DNA from: Heterobilharzia americana
Taxonomy: Eukaryota; Platyhelminthes; Trematoda; Strigeidida; Schistosomatidae
Direction of reading: 5' to 3'
DNA length: 64,000 nucleotides
Assembly: GCA_944470555.2 (NCBI GenBank)
Contig: OX104127.1
Span: 114,108,741-114,172,740 of the forward strand
The stretch's first letter is position 1, and each line of letters starts with the position of its first letter. Positions 26,401-36,965 of the stretch are shown piece by piece. A program made the translations under genes and the position numbers. The notes below the pieces were generated by a model that had not been told where the DNA came from, did not search any database, and saw nothing but the letters and a program-made list of their open reading frames with translations.

Positions 26401-29400
26401 AAGGGTCTCTCCGTCATCCCTGCCTATATTCCGACTAACTGCAGTACAGATGGAGTTAAGATGAAATTCAACCGCCAACTGAGTCACTCCAACCAAGCCC
26501 ACTTGAAAACTACCTTGCAGAAATAACTTGTAGAGTATGAGAAACTGGGAAGTACCAACCGCGTGCATTCTTCCAGGAGTTTTTAACACCCATATAACGT
26601 CAACCTTACCCTCCTTACCTTAGTCTTTTCTCTTGTCTTCACTTCCTGGTACCAATATTAAGGCTCTTACAATTTTCCCAACCTAACCCTACGACCATTG
26701 CTAGAAATCCAGGCTAGCGAATAAGCTCTCCTAGTTTCCTAAGACCCAGCTGTTGATTTCACATTGAGGCTTTTAAAGTCCGAACCCGATGCCAAGTCAG
26801 ATAACAGGTATCTCTTGCTAGAACTCTGAAATTTCGAGCCATGGATGTATGCTGTGTTGCTGAGACACGTATACGGAACCCGAACCTGCCTATTCACTAG
26901 AAGTCGCCTGATCAATGCAGTAAGTCTAAGGAATTCACTTTACGATTGTCCCTAAAGGCAGTGACAAGCTCTTGTGGACTTGCTAGTGAAGGTATAGCAG
27001 TAGGTTATAGAACATAAAGCATACTTCTTGACTAGAAACTATTCAATAGCCGTCTGTGTTCTGTTCAACTATATAGATCTGTAAGAATTAAGAAAGGTCG
27101 TGAGACTTGCCGATATTTTCGTAATATCCGCCTACACAATCACCGATTTCAGTTTGGATGATACAAAAGATGGATTCTATCAGGAGCTGTAAATTTTGCT
27201 ACAGAAATCCAAACGTTCAAACACAGCCATAACAACAGGTAACGTTAGCAAACAAATAAGAAAACTGAACCACTTGGAAGGCTATGTGCGGAATCCCATA
27301 CTAACAAACGGATGGTAGTGATCATTTGTTTCCACTTTATTCTGATAATCACGTGTTTCTGGCCAGGACTATTGGCAAGCATGAGGAGAGATACTGTCTC
27401 GCATGACGTCTACTGACATGAAACCAAAGATGAACATAAATAGATCAAATTGCTATGGCTCATCGTTGGAAAAGACTACTGCTTTTCCCACAGTATCTTC
27501 TTGCACTCCGGTCACGCGTTGATACAGGTATATGTATATCTGTGACTTGTTGGTTGCAAGGAGCGGACAGCAGGGAAACCATGTGCTCGATTCGAAGATG
27601 AGAGCGCCAAGTGTATATCTGAATATGGTAACCATTCTCTTCCTGTTGAAGCCGGGGGTAATATTCACTACTGTAGAAACAACAGTGAAAACAGTAGGTA
27701 ACCTATATCAAAATTTTAGCAGCAGCCAGCGGATTTCCGAAGCTTCATCCGAACCCACTGATGTGACAAAAAACTGTTTCCAGCTAGCTGTGGCCATTAC
27801 AAGGAGCGGAAGTAGTCGATGTGTACCATATTCATTGACTGACCTAAAGGCACCATTCATCTATGTTGACCGATAGGTATTGTGGTAATGCCTGAATACA
27901 AGCAAGTATGTTATACCAATCAAAGCTGTCTACTCAACCTCACACAACCGGGTCAGGGCGTATGGAGAGTTTTCATCCAAATTGACAACAACTAATGGTG
28001 TCCGCTGTTACCGTTCCCACTTAGCTTCGCTATAGATTTACTAATGGACATAACCTGAAATACCTCTGACTCCACAATGATTGATCTACTCCCTGGAGGG
28101 CATCTAGCTGTCTTAGAATATGCAGATGAAATTCTCATCCAAGACTAGTATGGAAGCAAAACAAAAATCCTTCCGAACGCTCTGAGCAAAAAGCTGAGTA
28201 TGTTTGATATGCGTTTAGTACATGTCCAATGGAAGGCAGTGCTTCAGGACTGGACTGTTACTTCTCCCAGTTTAAGGAAAGGGAGTGAAGTAGTAGAATC
28301 CGTTGATCATTTCATCTACTTGGGGAGTTGCATCAGCTCAAATTGGTTGGTCGCCGACGGAATGTCAGCTCAAACGACAAGCTCACAGGCCACTGTCAAC
28401 TGACATCCAGGAGTGCTATTTTTGCCTTTGGGCTTGACGGTATTCTTACGCACGCAAGACCGTGAGATTTGGCAATGAAATCTACGGAAACGCGTGGGGT
28501 AAATTATGAAGACTCATCGTAGTGGTTTAGTAAGTATCTATAATTATGCCTGACGAACGCAGAACACGTCCGTAGCCTAGGATGGGTTAGCGAAGCTTTT
28601 TATTTGATTTGACGAAAGAGGCGATCATTGAAAGCTTCGATGTGTAGTTTAGATTGAGGTTTCAGGACACCAGAAATGCTATTCTGGGAAGTGGTAGGAC
28701 GAACTTCAACGAATAGTTGTTCCCACCAGTAAAGCTTGATGAGTCATTGTTATACGCAAATGTGACCATCATGTCAATGTAACAGTAACTTGTTGGTCAT
28801 CACACACGTAACAGCCAATGCTTAGATCCTGATTTGTATGTAATAATTATTTCTGTATTCAAAGACTATATTTAAAGAAGTTGTAGAATTCAGCGTTCAT
28901 ACTAGCAAGATTTTAAATACTGATTTTCCTGACATTGATTCATCCAGTTTAGCAGGTAAGTAGACACTTGCTGGATTACAAGTGATGTAATTGTTGACTG
29001 ACTCATCTGTCTCTCCTAGACAAATAAATGAAAGTGCTTAGTCTGCTTTTGTTTACTGCTACTAACATCTCTGTTCTCAATCATTGCGTAAGGTTGATCA
29101 GCTTACATTTTGATGGCTTTTTGTCATGCGTAACTTTCTGAGATGCATTCTTCTGTACCCATTTTTAAACCCCTTCATATTTGCTGGTGTTTGAAAAGCA
29201 ACCGTCATAAAATTGGTATGGTTCATTTCTTAGCATGCAAATCCATGAGTTCAGTTAAGTTCCCTGTAATTCTCAACGGTGACCGGTATATGTTCAAATT
29301 TGTGTTAAGGTTGGTCCTCCGAGTCGAGTTGTCTTTGTGTCTAAAGTTCATGTAGGCAAGATTTCTAGGTACTTATTAGCTGCTTTTTAAAAGTAGTTTG

Positions 29401-32400
29401 CTACTGTCTTACCTGACCACGACTAGTGTCCGTGCATGGTTATGACTTATCTTCTACAGTGATTTTTCTTACCACCAGCTATTTGTACATGTATGCTCTT
29501 TAGTTTTTACCTAACAGATTGAGTATTATTTACAAGTTTTCACCTGTATTTTACAGATTTGAGAAGTACCAAAGTGGAACTTAGCGTGTTATTCACTCAT
29601 GTACTATGCACTTTCCAGAAAATTGACACAAAACTGGCTTTTAATCTGTTTTATCTCTGGTGGTTTTCAGCTGCTTATTCAACGTCACTATCACAGCCAA
29701 AAAAAGAAACAGAGGTTAGGAATATTGAAGCATTTAAATGACAGATTGCGGTTCTATTTTCCATTCAAACCTCATAAAAAAGTACTACTAGTGAGGGGAA
29801 CTGGTGTTCTTACTAAATTAGAGATTACTGGGAGTTCATTAAAATATAAACTGGACTTGATAAAATTTATAACTTCTGGTGGTTTTTTCATGAAGTTTGC
29901 CAGTTCCTTTTTCACACCATTCTTGATAGCCATATTAAAGTTAGACAACTACAACGTATTTTCTGGTCAGTCCGTTAGTTGTTCATCACAGCTATCAGTT
30001 TTTCCCCTGTTGTTTTTAGCTTTGATAAAGACAGCCTCGAAATATTCATATTCTGCTTCATGTCCACATTCCTTAATTACCATAAGTTTTATGCATATTA
30101 TCCAATCGTACTGTTAACGTTTTAATCTAGGACAAGAACGATATCACAGTTTGGCCCCTATGTATTACAGGGGAGCTCAAGCCGCTGTTGTAGTTTACGA
30201 CATAACAAACTCGAGTTCCTTTGAGCGCGCTAAATCATGGGTTAATGAACTCAAGGAAAAGGCCAATACTCCCCAAGTGATAGCACTTGCTGGAAACAAG
30301 GTGGATCTTGAGGGACAGAGGGCAGTTTCCTTTGAAGTAAGATGTTAATCGTTTTTTATTTTATGCGTTTCTGACCTATCCATGACCTTTAATGTCAACC
30401 CCACTTCACGAAACAGCATGTCTGGTTCCCTGAAACCACACTCGAAACTTCATATTAAAGCTTTCAATGGTCATAGCTTCCATCAAATCAAATAATAAGC
30501 TTCGTTACTCGAAACTCTGACGTTTTCCTTCTTCCTCTCTTGTCGTGATTATCTACCACTTTTTCGGAGTTGTGCATCACTAGTTTAAGCCATTCACTTT
30601 TGACCAGTAGGTCACGGGTTCGAACCCAACCCCATCCCACCTACCGATATATATTCAGACGCCTAGATCAAGGTGGGTGGAATAAAATCTTAACCCTGAG
30701 TTGATTACTCATTAGTTGAGCAATGAAACCAATGAGTTACGTTCTCATGTCTCCTAACAATAGATTTGTGGTCTGCGCTTTCTATTGAGTAATGTTATTA
30801 GGTTTTATTCAACGTCTTGTAATCAAAGCTATTTTCTTTACAAAATTTTTCAGGAGGCACAGGAATACGCTAATCAAAATCGTTTACTGTTCATGGAGAC
30901 GTCAGCTAAGATGGCGACTAATGTAACGGAGCTATTCACTGCTATAGGTAAATAATTTTCATGGTTTTTTCACAAGTTCATTGATAATGAAAGAAAAGAC
31001 TATCTCACTGCTGTTACGTTTCCACTCACAACTGTTAGTAATTGTGAATTCTCTCAGTTTTGACTCATCTTTGGGCTTACATCTTTTGTATTCTACTTCT
31101 CATCGTGACTTCCACTCTTCCACGGATTTCTAAGCGGCGTTATCTTTCCATTATGCATTCACTATGACTCATTAATTGTTTTAAAGTGGCTAATGACTGC
31201 AAGTACATGTAGCAGTCATCGGCTAAACGAGACCATAGAACAGTCAACCTGACTAAGCTCCTACACTTTGGGTCCTGATTTTTCGATATAGTTTTTGACT
31301 TCATTGATAAGCGTAGATTTATAAGACCTTCATTGTAATTCAAGTTTTATCAACTCTTACGAAATTCGTTAGATTTCTTAAAATTGTGACTGTATTCTAC
31401 ATGAAAGTTACTTTGCTTTACACCTAAATTACCATTTATGGAATATGAAGGCCATTGTTGTTATGATTTGCTGCAACTTTCTTGATTTGTAGGATAAATA
31501 ACCATAGTAACAGTCCCGAGTACAACCATCTGTCATGTTTATTCACATTTGAGTTTTGAGGTATGATTTATCTTTTATTTTAATCAACATTAGTTTATCA
31601 GTAAGTTCACCACTTGCAAGAACCTCTTAAATGCAGTTGGTAGTGTATATTTCGTATTCTGATTAAGATGAAGTTCTGAACCACATATAGCAGTCTTCAA
31701 ACCTACTCTAGTTTGTTTCTCAAATGTGAACCAGGATCATTTACTGGATATCGTAGTGGACACGTCTTATTGCTCAAACTAAGATAGAATTATGACGTAA
31801 CAATGCCCTAGGTTTATTCTTATGGTATCGGGAGTGTAGTTCACTGCCTCGTATACATAACTAATAGATTATTGAACTGCACTTTCCACATGATTGATTA
31901 TGAACTTTTCGTATGGCAACGACAACTGCCTCTTTGTGTAAACTATAATACTTAATGAAAGACTTGAACCGAAGGCTTTTGTGACTAAGTGTTTTACCTA
32001 CACATATTGATATTTCATATTTAAATAGGGAAATAACAAGAAGTTCCTAACGAAGTGTATCTTTTTATGTCAATATTTCGTATTCTACATGGCATGATTT
32101 TCTGAACTGCTATTAGACTTGGAAACTGAACTATGCGTAGATTTTAGTCATTCTGTTGCAATTATACATTTTGTTCACGAGTGCAGAATTAAATGTTTTT
32201 TTTGTATCAGTGGTCTTCGTGTTTTCAACTATTGCGCAGTTAACCATGATAAAAACTACTGTAGCGAAACCCAACGTAAGACATAATGGAAGGTTCGGAT
32301 ATCGTTTTTCTTTTCTCTCGGCAACATCCGCGCTGATCTATAAATTTCACATATGACTATTGACCAGCAATTGGTTATTTCAAATTGTATTTATGGTACA

Positions 32401-33142
32401 ATTATCTCAGCTGAATGGTTTAATTTTAAACCTGTATGCTCCATTTTCATCCTTTTCTCACAAACGGCTTGAAAAAGTGAGGTCTTCAATAGCCTATCAT
32501 TCTTTTTTGGCTAACTTGAATCCAGTTACTTACACTGTATATCTTTATTTATTCTGCATGGCTCTGTGTTTTTCAGTCTGGTTTAAATACTTGATCTCTT
32601 ATCATATATCTTTTCATTCTTTTCTGTGGACAATGGCTCATTAATGTTATGCACTTGCCTTGCAATTAGTAAGTCCCGTGTTTTTGAACCTTGCTCCTCA
32701 TACTGAAGTTTGGATAGCTAAATGGTATCATTCGTTCAAAATAATTAGTGTTCATAAAAGTATCCTAACAAAATCATTGTTCATATATTTATCAGTGTGC
32801 TTATTGTTTAGTAATTTATGGGCTTATAAAAGCCCCCTCGCACACTTCTTCCCTCAATTCATTCCAAGAATATCAACCTAAAATACAGGTTTTCTCTAGG
32901 TTGCACTTATTATTTGGTAGTTAGTTAGTGGTCGGGTGATGAGTTTTCATTTCAAAATACTTTGTATGGACGTTTAGTAGCTTGCTATGTAATTCATATA
33001 TTTTCCTCTTTCATATATATGTGTAAATTTATTTGTTGTAGCCCAAAATTTACCTCATGATGCAGAGCCATCTAGACCATCTGGGGGACAACAACTTACT
33101 CAAGGCAATTCACCTTCACAGCCTAAACAATGCTGTAGATAA
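17417..33142 (+). CDS. RAB5: Rab5 small GTPase, five exons
   Basis: Exons: 17417-17540, 17573-17647, 30131-30336, 30854-30947, 33042-33142; all introns are GT-AG. Together they give 600 nt, 199 residues plus TAA. The protein has every Rab G-motif: GESAVGKS (14-21, phosphate binding), TIGAAYLTQ (39-47, switch I), [20 protein letters not shown] (63-82, switch II with the catalytic Gln 68), NKVD (122-125) and ETSAK (150-154). The EIWDTAGQERYH and [13 protein letters not shown] wording marks Rab5 rather than Rab22/31. Rab5 controls early-endosome fusion and endocytosis; the C-terminal QCCR has the twin cysteines for geranylgeranylation. Vertebrate Rab5 is about 215 residues; this one is shorter mainly at the N-terminus. 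An in-frame TAG at 17402-17404 supports ATG 17417 as start unless a further 5' exon exists. Intron sizes are 32, 12,483, 517 and 2,094 bp. Confidence 0.95.
17541..17572 (+). other. 32-bp Rab5 intron 1
   Basis: GTAAGTTCGC...CTATCCTGTAG separates codon 41 from the rest of codon 42. Removing it restores the invariant GAAYLTQT stretch of Rab5 exactly, so it is a real intron despite its size. Very short 5' introns are known in schistosome genes. Confidence 0.93.
17648..18919. other. Rab5 intron 2, unassigned 5' part
   Basis: No coding motif or repeat recognised. The splice donor is GCAG|GTTGGT at 17647/17648. Confidence 0.5.
18920..20145 (+). pseudogene. RTE-like non-LTR element relic, copy A
   Basis: Fragments in order match the same family as copies [13 protein letters not shown] (about 18985-19015) and the following VNENVKEE block from the linker before the [13 protein letters not shown] (about 19171-19205); then a jump over the RT palm to GMCFTFVKC (about 19860-19890), a VEYVDHFTYLGS-like stretch (19945-19980) and [19 protein letters not shown] (about 20088-20144), matching the VYxAAVRSVLLYGCETW block. 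Every stretch is broken by stops and frame changes and the catalytic core is missing. It is oriented with the host gene. Confidence 0.7.
20370..20945 (-). pseudogene. RTE-like relic, copy B (inverted)
   Basis: Two pieces lie on the minus strand. 20370-20745, read in reverse, gives linker and RT N-terminus (an [10 protein letters not shown] block equals AEHFEEQFSW in the family; the reverse of 20440-20520 parallels 24440-24560). 20755-20945, read in reverse, matches the 3' tail at 39185-39350 (ACGGTAACT...TTTTC, then GGGTTATTG...ATATGCAAG). Since a 3' tail should not precede the RT, this is either two fragments or a rearranged one. Confidence 0.65.
21255..22932 (+). pseudogene. RTE-like relic, copy C
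   Basis: The 5' leader at 21255-21440 aligns with 26545-26760 of copy E. The endonuclease start [14 protein letters not shown] and [13 protein letters not shown] (about 21457-21560) matches the AP-endonuclease N-terminus of RTE proteins. The linker ([20 protein letters not shown], about 21961-22020) and the open frame 21859-22161 follow. The RT N-terminal part includes VVPTDW (about 22518-22535), the motif [14 protein letters not shown] (about 22790-22830) and [10 protein letters not shown] (about 22866-22895). Stops interrupt it. At about 22920-22935 the RT stops abruptly and an endonuclease domain starts, which is copy D. Confidence 0.75.
22933..25900 (+). pseudogene. RTE-like relic, copy D (most complete)
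   Basis: It covers nearly the whole protein in order. Endonuclease: [16 protein letters not shown] (about 22941-22990), [17 protein letters not shown] block (about 23430-23465). Linker: [20 protein letters not shown] (about 23698-23757), interrupted by a 227-bp insertion at 23800-24026. [19 protein letters not shown] (about 24465-24515), [22 protein letters not shown] (about 24626-24673), [11 protein letters not shown] (about 24725-24757), [20 protein letters not shown] (about 24912-24972) and YVDG at about 25038-25049 where YADD is required. C-terminus: [10 protein letters not shown] (25219-25248), [16 protein letters not shown] (about 25473-25520), INLHRLR-like block. Stops and frame changes occur throughout. 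3' UTR-like sequence may extend to about 26240. Confidence 0.8.
23800..24026. mobile_element. 227-bp insertion with 9-bp target-site duplication inside copy D
   Basis: GACGTCATC stands at 23791-23799 and again at 24018-24026. Removing the interval restores the linker reading frame seen in copies C and E (…VTSS then ELIDARRL). The insert contains GTTGCCACACCTCATATCAA (about 23844), which reappears in modified form near 62875-62900 (ATTGTCACACTTCACATCAA), so this is a dispersed short repeat. It has A/G-rich stretches (23890-23980) and no coding capacity. The class is unknown; a SINE-like or non-autonomous element fits. Confidence 0.75.
25901..26544. other. Rab5 intron 2, spacer between RTE copies D and E
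   Basis: The first part (to about 26240) may be the 3' UTR of copy D. The rest shows no motif. Open frames at 25926-26141, 25969-26169 and 26242-26589 overlap on opposite strands and look like chance. Confidence 0.4.
26545..28810 (+). pseudogene. RTE-like relic, copy E
   Basis: The leader (26545-26760) parallels copy C. Endonuclease: [20 protein letters not shown] (about 26807-26866), [15 protein letters not shown] (about 26928-26970). Linker: about 27560-27800 (open frame 27532-27876, SSEPTDV at about 27746). The sequence then jumps straight into the RT palm ([11 protein letters not shown], about 27842-27875), so the RT fingers are deleted. [16 protein letters not shown] (about 28100-28147) carries YADE instead of YADD. 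The open frame 28200-28403 holds [15 protein letters not shown] and [15 protein letters not shown]. The tail at 28735-28790 matches the family 3' end. The copy is not functional. Confidence 0.78.
28811..30130. other. Rab5 intron 2, 3' part with a long unexplained open frame
   Basis: This is AT-rich intron sequence leading to the acceptor TTTAATCTAG|GA at 30130/30131. No repeat family was recognised. It contains the open frame 29599-30117, listed separately. Confidence 0.5.
29599..30117 (+). CDS. Unrecognised 172-codon open frame inside Rab5 intron 2
   Basis: The frame is open from a TGA near 29557 to the TAA at 30115. A plausible splice acceptor (CACCTGTATTTTACAG) ends at about 29556. The predicted product is basic in its first third ([19 protein letters not shown]) and has hydrophobic segments near residues 15-27 and 95-115. 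A second frame (29559-29741) is open over the same DNA. I recognise no domain. It ends 13 bp before Rab5 exon 3 and lies on the same strand. It may be chance, a relic of an unidentified element, or part of an alternative transcript; I would not count it as a gene without expression data. Confidence 0.15.
   Translation: MYYALSRKLTQNWLLICFISGGFQLLIQRHYHSQKKKQRLGILKHLNDRLRFYFPFKPHKKVLLVRGTGVLTKLEITGSSLKYKLDLIKFITSGGFFMKFASSFFTPFLIAILKLDNYNVFSGQSVSCSSQLSVFPLLFLALIKTASKYSYSASCPHSLITISFMHIIQSYC
30580..30725 (+). repeat. Possible tRNA-derived SINE in Rab5 intron 3
   Basis: ACGGGTTCGAACCCAACCCC (about 30617-30636) is a perfect B-box type T-arm, followed by CCCACCTACCG, a phrase shared with the SINE at 36788. 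The A-box is not clear. Intron 3 (30337-30853) shows nothing else. Confidence 0.4.
30948..33041. other. Rab5 intron 4
   Basis: AT-rich intron with donor ATAG|GTAAAT and acceptor TTGTTGTAG. The open frames at 32156-32881 are T-rich, hydrophobic on translation and without motifs. I see no repeat family. Confidence 0.6.
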
Positions 33143-34489
33143 TCTTGATTTACCTATCTGGATTTTTTCATCGTAAATAATGCGGGTGTAGTGTGTCACC
33201 CATCTTCCCAGTTCAGTTCTCCGGTCTCCCGCATCATCATTTTGCGTTTGTTCAGGCTGTTTTTGATTAATGACTGCTTTGTGTTCATGCAAGTTGCGAT
33301 TTTCTTATTTTTAATCTTCCTATGTAGTTCGTTGTAATCCCCTCAGAAGAACAAGTGACCTAAATCATCAGATTTTGAACTTGAACTGTCACTCTGCCAC
33401 TATTTCTATCTAATATTATAAACACTTTATTTGCATCTGATTTACATAACTGAGTTGCTCGATAATTTATCATTCACAATGTTGTTTTTTGACTCATTAA
33501 TGGTTGTTTATGTAATTTTACTATTGTTTTTCTTTTTTCATCAATGAAATGTTTATCACATTCATTCCACTTGCTGGCTTATATGACGTCATTTGTTCTG
33601 TTATTGTTATTCTTTTCAATACTTAATCACTATATTATCTTTCTTCGATTGTACCCCCATGCTCTCTCTCTCTCTATACATACACACACAAATTTCTCTG
33701 CGTTACAGTGTTCTTACATCTATTGTAGCTGTGTTGAATATTGATTTCTTCGCTTACGCGTAGAACAAAAAACAAGGTTTTTTTTTGTAGAGATTCGTAT
33801 CATTTCGAAGGGGAAAATTATCGGTGACTATTCTACGTCAATACTTCACCCATTACGCCCTATTTGACCATTTCATTAGGACTCCTTGTTTTGGGCAAAA
33901 TGTGTTGGAGACCTCCTTTAATCTTATGACTTCGTGATTTGTTTTTTTAATTATCTCTTCTATGCGCAATCTGCTGTACAATAATATCGTGTTACCCATT
34001 TACAACGTGTTTCTTTTGATTTTCAGTAGTTTGTGGAATTGTTAGTCTCTGGAATATAGTCTGTATGTCAGTTATTGGATTCATGTGATTGTTGATATTC
34101 TTTTTAAAGATAATTCGTTCCAACTGATATACTATAGCTAGATTACCTTGTTTTTAAGTATATTAGATTACATGAGAGCTGGGAGTGGAGTCTTAATGCA
34201 ATAACTGGGAGGAAGTTACTTATATTGATGTACTCCATCGTACCGATCAGCTTCCTAATTTCTCGGAATTCAGACAAAGTGGTAACTAAAAAGAGAAGGA
34301 ACATTTGCTATGTTTCTATATTCCTATTGATCGCAGTTCGATCATTAACGATGTGGTGCTGGTATCTGTTTTTTTTTTGCAGTAGCCGATGGAAATTTGG
34401 TGTTTTTATGTTGGGATACTCTTCGCAGCTATTTTAGTTCCGCAGCTCATTACTTGTCAGTATTGTTTTTTTATATGATGCAGTAAGCA
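33143..34489. other. Rab5 3' flank / untranslated region
   Basis: AT-rich sequence after the Rab5 stop. It has a short (CT)n then (CA)n run at about 33662-33690. I see no AATAAA close to the stop; one stands at 34887-34892. No gene is visible. Confidence 0.4.
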
Positions 34490-34605
34490 TCTACCGAGGT
34501 TCAGGCAACCAGGAAGTATCATTAACCTTCACGCAACAGGTGTTGCTCGTTGCCTACTGCACGAACTTGCACAATGTTGGTCAGTGTATTTCGACTCGAC
34601 CGGCG
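34490..34605 (+). repeat. 5'-truncated tRNA-derived SINE, family 2
   Basis: ACCGAGGTTCAGGCAACCAG then TTGCTCGTTGCCTACTGCAC (34543-34562) aligns with the body of the SINE at 36788-36965 (ACCGGGGTTTGGGCAGCCAA, GGCTCGTTGCCTACTGCACG). The tRNA-like head is missing, as expected for a truncated retroposed copy. Confidence 0.65.
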
Positions 34606-35336
34606 ATACCATGATCTTATTTAAAGTTAGTGCAAAAACTAGTTGGAATTCTTGGTCAGACGTGTGCACTCCGTCATCACTTAGGTCTTGAAAATCCTCA
34701 TCTATCTTATATTTCATTCTGACTCCTCTCACACAGTTTGATTTTGCTCTTTAAGGTCATTATTTATCTCTTCACTTTGCATTTTGTTGTGAAGCGTTGC
34801 AACTTGAAATGATCCACTTCTGTACCAGGTTATACGTTGATTTTTCTTTTTGTTAACGATTATTAATAATAACACAATCAGTGGCAAATAAAAACACTTC
34901 CTTATACATAGTTAATATATGTTTATAGCAACAAATTCGTTCCTGAGTTCTATTTACCAACCCTAGTTACGCTTAAAAGAAGCGGAGATAGTCACTTTTT
35001 CTCATGAGTTTGTAGAGTATAGTTGTGTCTTTTCACCGTACTACTACTCAGGGCTTCCATTTGAAAGATCAGTAGTTCAAGGTGTGAGATGTGCGTAAAT
35101 CAAAGTCTCCTCCATTCGCACTGTAGTTTTCAATCTTATTATTTTTTTAAGATGAGATATTCACATCCGACTTTTTAAAAGTTATGTCTGATCATCCTCC
35201 CATATCTCTATAATACCGTCATATTTTATTCGGTTCACTGTACACGTGATATCGTATTGTTTTTAAGCCTAGTGTCCTAAAATATCCGTATTGAAATTTT
35301 CGACTATCGTCTAAAAAACATCCTTTTATTTTCACT
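34606..35336. other. Unassigned AT-rich DNA
   Basis: No motif was recognised between the family-2 SINE copy and the Penelope-like fragment. Confidence 0.4.
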
Positions 35337-36265
35337 TTGCATTTGGTTGATTTGGAGCATGCAGACGGTTTTGTTCTAGAAGACACCCACAGTTTGATCA
35401 ACAGCTTTTTCAATGACAGCAAATTCACAATGAAGAAGGAGTCAAATAACCAACTACCATTCCTGGATGTTCTAGTGAATACAACGAATACGGGGAAGCT
35501 GGAAACCCAAGCGTATAGGAAGCCAACACACGCTGACCAAATCCTCAACTACAGTAGCAGCAACGCACAAGATCAGTTGCGTGCAGATTCTATTCAAAAG
35601 AGCGAGAACACACTGCTGTACAACAACGGAGAAACGAAGAGAATTACTTGATGTCCATCGTAAAGAAGAACGACTACCCACGAAACTTTGTCAGAAGATG
35701 CCTATCCCGTACATCATCAACTACAAAGTCATCGACGGAAATCAATAAACGCATCATCCTACCATGCATAAAGAATATATCAGACCGAACGATGCAACAA
35801 ATAAAGATGACAAACCGAATATCATTTACAGAATCAACTGCAATAACTGCAGTTAACACTACATTGGACAAAGTGGTCGCCCTCTTCACCTTCGTCTACA
35901 TGAACACCAAATGGCTATTAAACGTCACGACATTTCGTCACTCATTTCAATGCATGTGGATAGTTATGGACATGAATTCAATTTCGACAATTTGGAAATT
36001 TTGGACAGAGGAAACACAAAAAGTATCAGAGAATTTCTAGAAGCTTGACATTCAGGTCAATCAGCAACCAACAGATGTATAGACATAAACGAAAGGTCTG
36101 AGGTCAAGCAAAGAGAAAACTGGCGGAAATCTGTACAGTCAATGACACAACAATCGAAGGAAATAACCAATCACAGACCACTTTGTCAAGGCAAGCTACT
36201 AAATCACTCACGGAGAGATATTGACAGCTCACTTCATGCTGAAGTTAGTGATGATGTCTTCTAGA
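35337..36265 (+). pseudogene. Penelope-like element fragment: RT end and GIY-YIG endonuclease
   Basis: The open frame 35337-35651 carries FTMKKESNNQLPFLDVLVN (about 35427-35483) and AYRKPTHADQILNYSS (about 35511-35558), the hallmark region following the RT palm of Penelope-like elements; LEHADG near 35355 stands where YVDD is expected. The frame at 35648 continues with YPRNFVRRCLSRTS. A third frame has INCNNCS, a TAA (35854-35856), HYIGQSGR (YIG at 35860-35868) and LRLHEHQMAIKRHD, which is the GIY-YIG (URI) nuclease with its conserved Arg, then IREFLEA. The C-terminal nuclease typifies Penelope-like elements. Frameshifts, stops and the damaged catalytic motif make it inactive. Confidence 0.82.
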
Positions 36266-36787
36266 AAGACAATGAAAGCTCCCCACGATTAAACAGCCCA
36301 GCGCAGAGAACACTGCAACCGAGACTAATAATCTTGTTTTGGCTAAGTTTTTGTGCTCTGTTATTCTAGTCGACCCTGGTCGACTACTTTGACCTATGTA
36401 TTTGACCTAGTAATCATTGCGAGGGATTTGGTAAACCATATTATTTTGCTGAATTGCATCGATAGGATCTTTTAACCTACAAAGCTTGTTTCTAAGCGAG
36501 TTTGTTCGATATTACAAAATTCAGTACCAATTCTTTTTTCAGTGATATAAGTAGCAGTACAGTTAATCTTCAGACTTATTTTAAAATCTGAACTAAGTGG
36601 GTTAGGAGATGTATAACTTAAACTGTCGGTCTATACTTATTTTGTCTGACGGATAATGGTAAGCTTGCTCTGATACAGAAGCTAACGTTCACGATGAGTG
36701 ACTTATCACTACTAATACAGGGTCAAATAACGCAGATGTCTGCATAGCTAGTAGGAAAACCTCTTCCGTAGAGATATGTTCATTGAT
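36266..36787. other. Unassigned DNA after the Penelope-like fragment
   Basis: The first bases may be the element's 3' end. Nothing else was recognised. Confidence 0.4.
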
Positions 36788-36965
36788 TAGGTGCTGTGGC
36801 TCAGTGGTTTTGGCGACGACTATCAACTAGTGGGTTACGGGCTCGAGACTCACTCCACCTACCGGGGTTTGGGCAGCCAAGTAGTATCACTAGCGCTCAC
36901 ACAATAGTTGTGGCTCGTTGCCTACTGCACGGATGTGCCCTAGGTCTCTGAGTGCATTACATTTG
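36788..36965 (+). repeat. tRNA-derived SINE, family 2
   Basis: The head has an A-box-like GTGGCTCAGTGGTTTTGG (about 36797-36814) and a B-box-like GGGCTCGAGACTC (about 36839-36851). The body CCACCTACCGGGGTTTGGGC...GGCTCGTTGCCTACTGCACG is shared with 34490-34605 and, inverted, partly with 56344-56472. RNA polymerase III would read it from the internal boxes if they were intact. Confidence 0.7.

Noticed and set aside
32156..32881. Series of plus-strand frames in Rab5 intron 4
   Set aside because: T-rich DNA reading as Phe/Leu/Ser-rich peptides; removed by splicing between exons 4 and 5.
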